From assembly GCA_027451645.1 (NCBI GenBank), contig DAIDIX010000119.1:1-5912 (forward strand): a DNA stretch of 5,912 nucleotides, written 5' to 3'. This DNA comes from Candidatus Dormiibacterota bacterium. GTDB lineage: Bacteria; Chloroflexota; Dormibacteria; Aeolococcales; Aeolococcaceae. Positions 5,855 to 5,912 of the stretch are shown piece after piece. The translations under genes were made by a program, and so were the position numbers. The stretch's first letter is position 1, and each line of letters starts with the position of its first letter. The notes below the pieces were generated by a model, which did not search any database, was not told the origin of the DNA, and worked only from the letters and a program-made list of their open reading frames with translations.

Positions 5855-5878
5855 ACGGCACGGAGAATTCCGTGCCGT
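5855..5878. terminator. Perfect 10-bp hairpin, probable (bidirectional) terminator
   Basis: ACGGCACGGA (5855-5864) is exactly complementary to TCCGTGCCGT (5869-5878) around a four-base GAAT loop, and a G-U pair (5854/5879) could extend it. It lies 43 bases after the bactofilin stop. Neither strand has a clean T-run next to the stem: the plus strand continues TCCACCC, the minus strand CATTCATTCC. It may still act as a terminator for the bactofilin, for a leftward gene beyond the window, or as an RNA 3'-end stabiliser. Confidence 0.5.
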
Positions 5879-5912
5879 TCCACCCTTCTGCAAGCACCTT
5901 CCCGACATGGGG

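Noticed and set aside
5209..5883. Open frame of 224 codons on the minus strand across the bactofilin gene
   Set aside because: It is antisense to the well-supported bactofilin; the product is Cys-rich with no recognisable motif, as expected of a shadow frame.

Overview
This looks like a piece of a bacterial chromosome of moderately high GC content, carrying seven protein genes (one cut by the left edge) and no RNA genes, CRISPR arrays or transposons that I can see. The domain call rests on a bactofilin, a Xer-type tyrosine recombinase, Shine-Dalgarno-like purine tracts before most minus-strand genes, and recognisable -10 elements. The phylum cannot be fixed. A luciferase-like (F420-type) oxidoreductase, exported carboxypeptidase-regulatory-like domain proteins, a zinc ribbon on a long acidic linker, and a possibly leaderless gene would all suit a Chloroflexota- or Actinomycetota-like lineage, but this is a weak inference.

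Layout, left to right. Positions 1-841 (minus strand) hold two tandem paralogous genes for small exported beta-sandwich proteins; the downstream copy runs off the left edge. Positions 842-993 form a divergent intergenic region with weak promoter candidates on both strands. Positions 994-2064 (plus) encode a protein with an N-terminal zinc ribbon, about 300 residues of acidic disorder and a C-terminal membrane anchor. Positions 2165-3193 (plus) encode a complete tyrosine recombinase. The short convergent gap at 3194-3319 separates it from a minus-strand two-gene unit: a class I SAM-dependent methyltransferase (5212-4373) followed after 18 bases by a luciferase-like flavin/F420 oxidoreductase (4354-3320). 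Another divergent region (5213-5376) leads to a bactofilin (5377-5811, plus). Two hairpins follow the bactofilin; the second has a perfect 10-bp stem.

Functional links are modest. The methyltransferase and the oxidoreductase are almost certainly co-transcribed and may act on one small molecule. The exported paralogs, the tail-anchored zinc-ribbon protein and the bactofilin all point to the cell envelope or its cytoplasmic face, but each has its own transcription unit and I see no evidence that they form one system. The most informative oddities are a 75-bp block of perfect identity between otherwise diverged tandem paralogs (gene conversion or very recent exchange), a repeated Ser-Trp motif in the disordered linker, and the probable leaderless start of the recombinase. 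I found no convincing undescribed defence or mobile system in this window.
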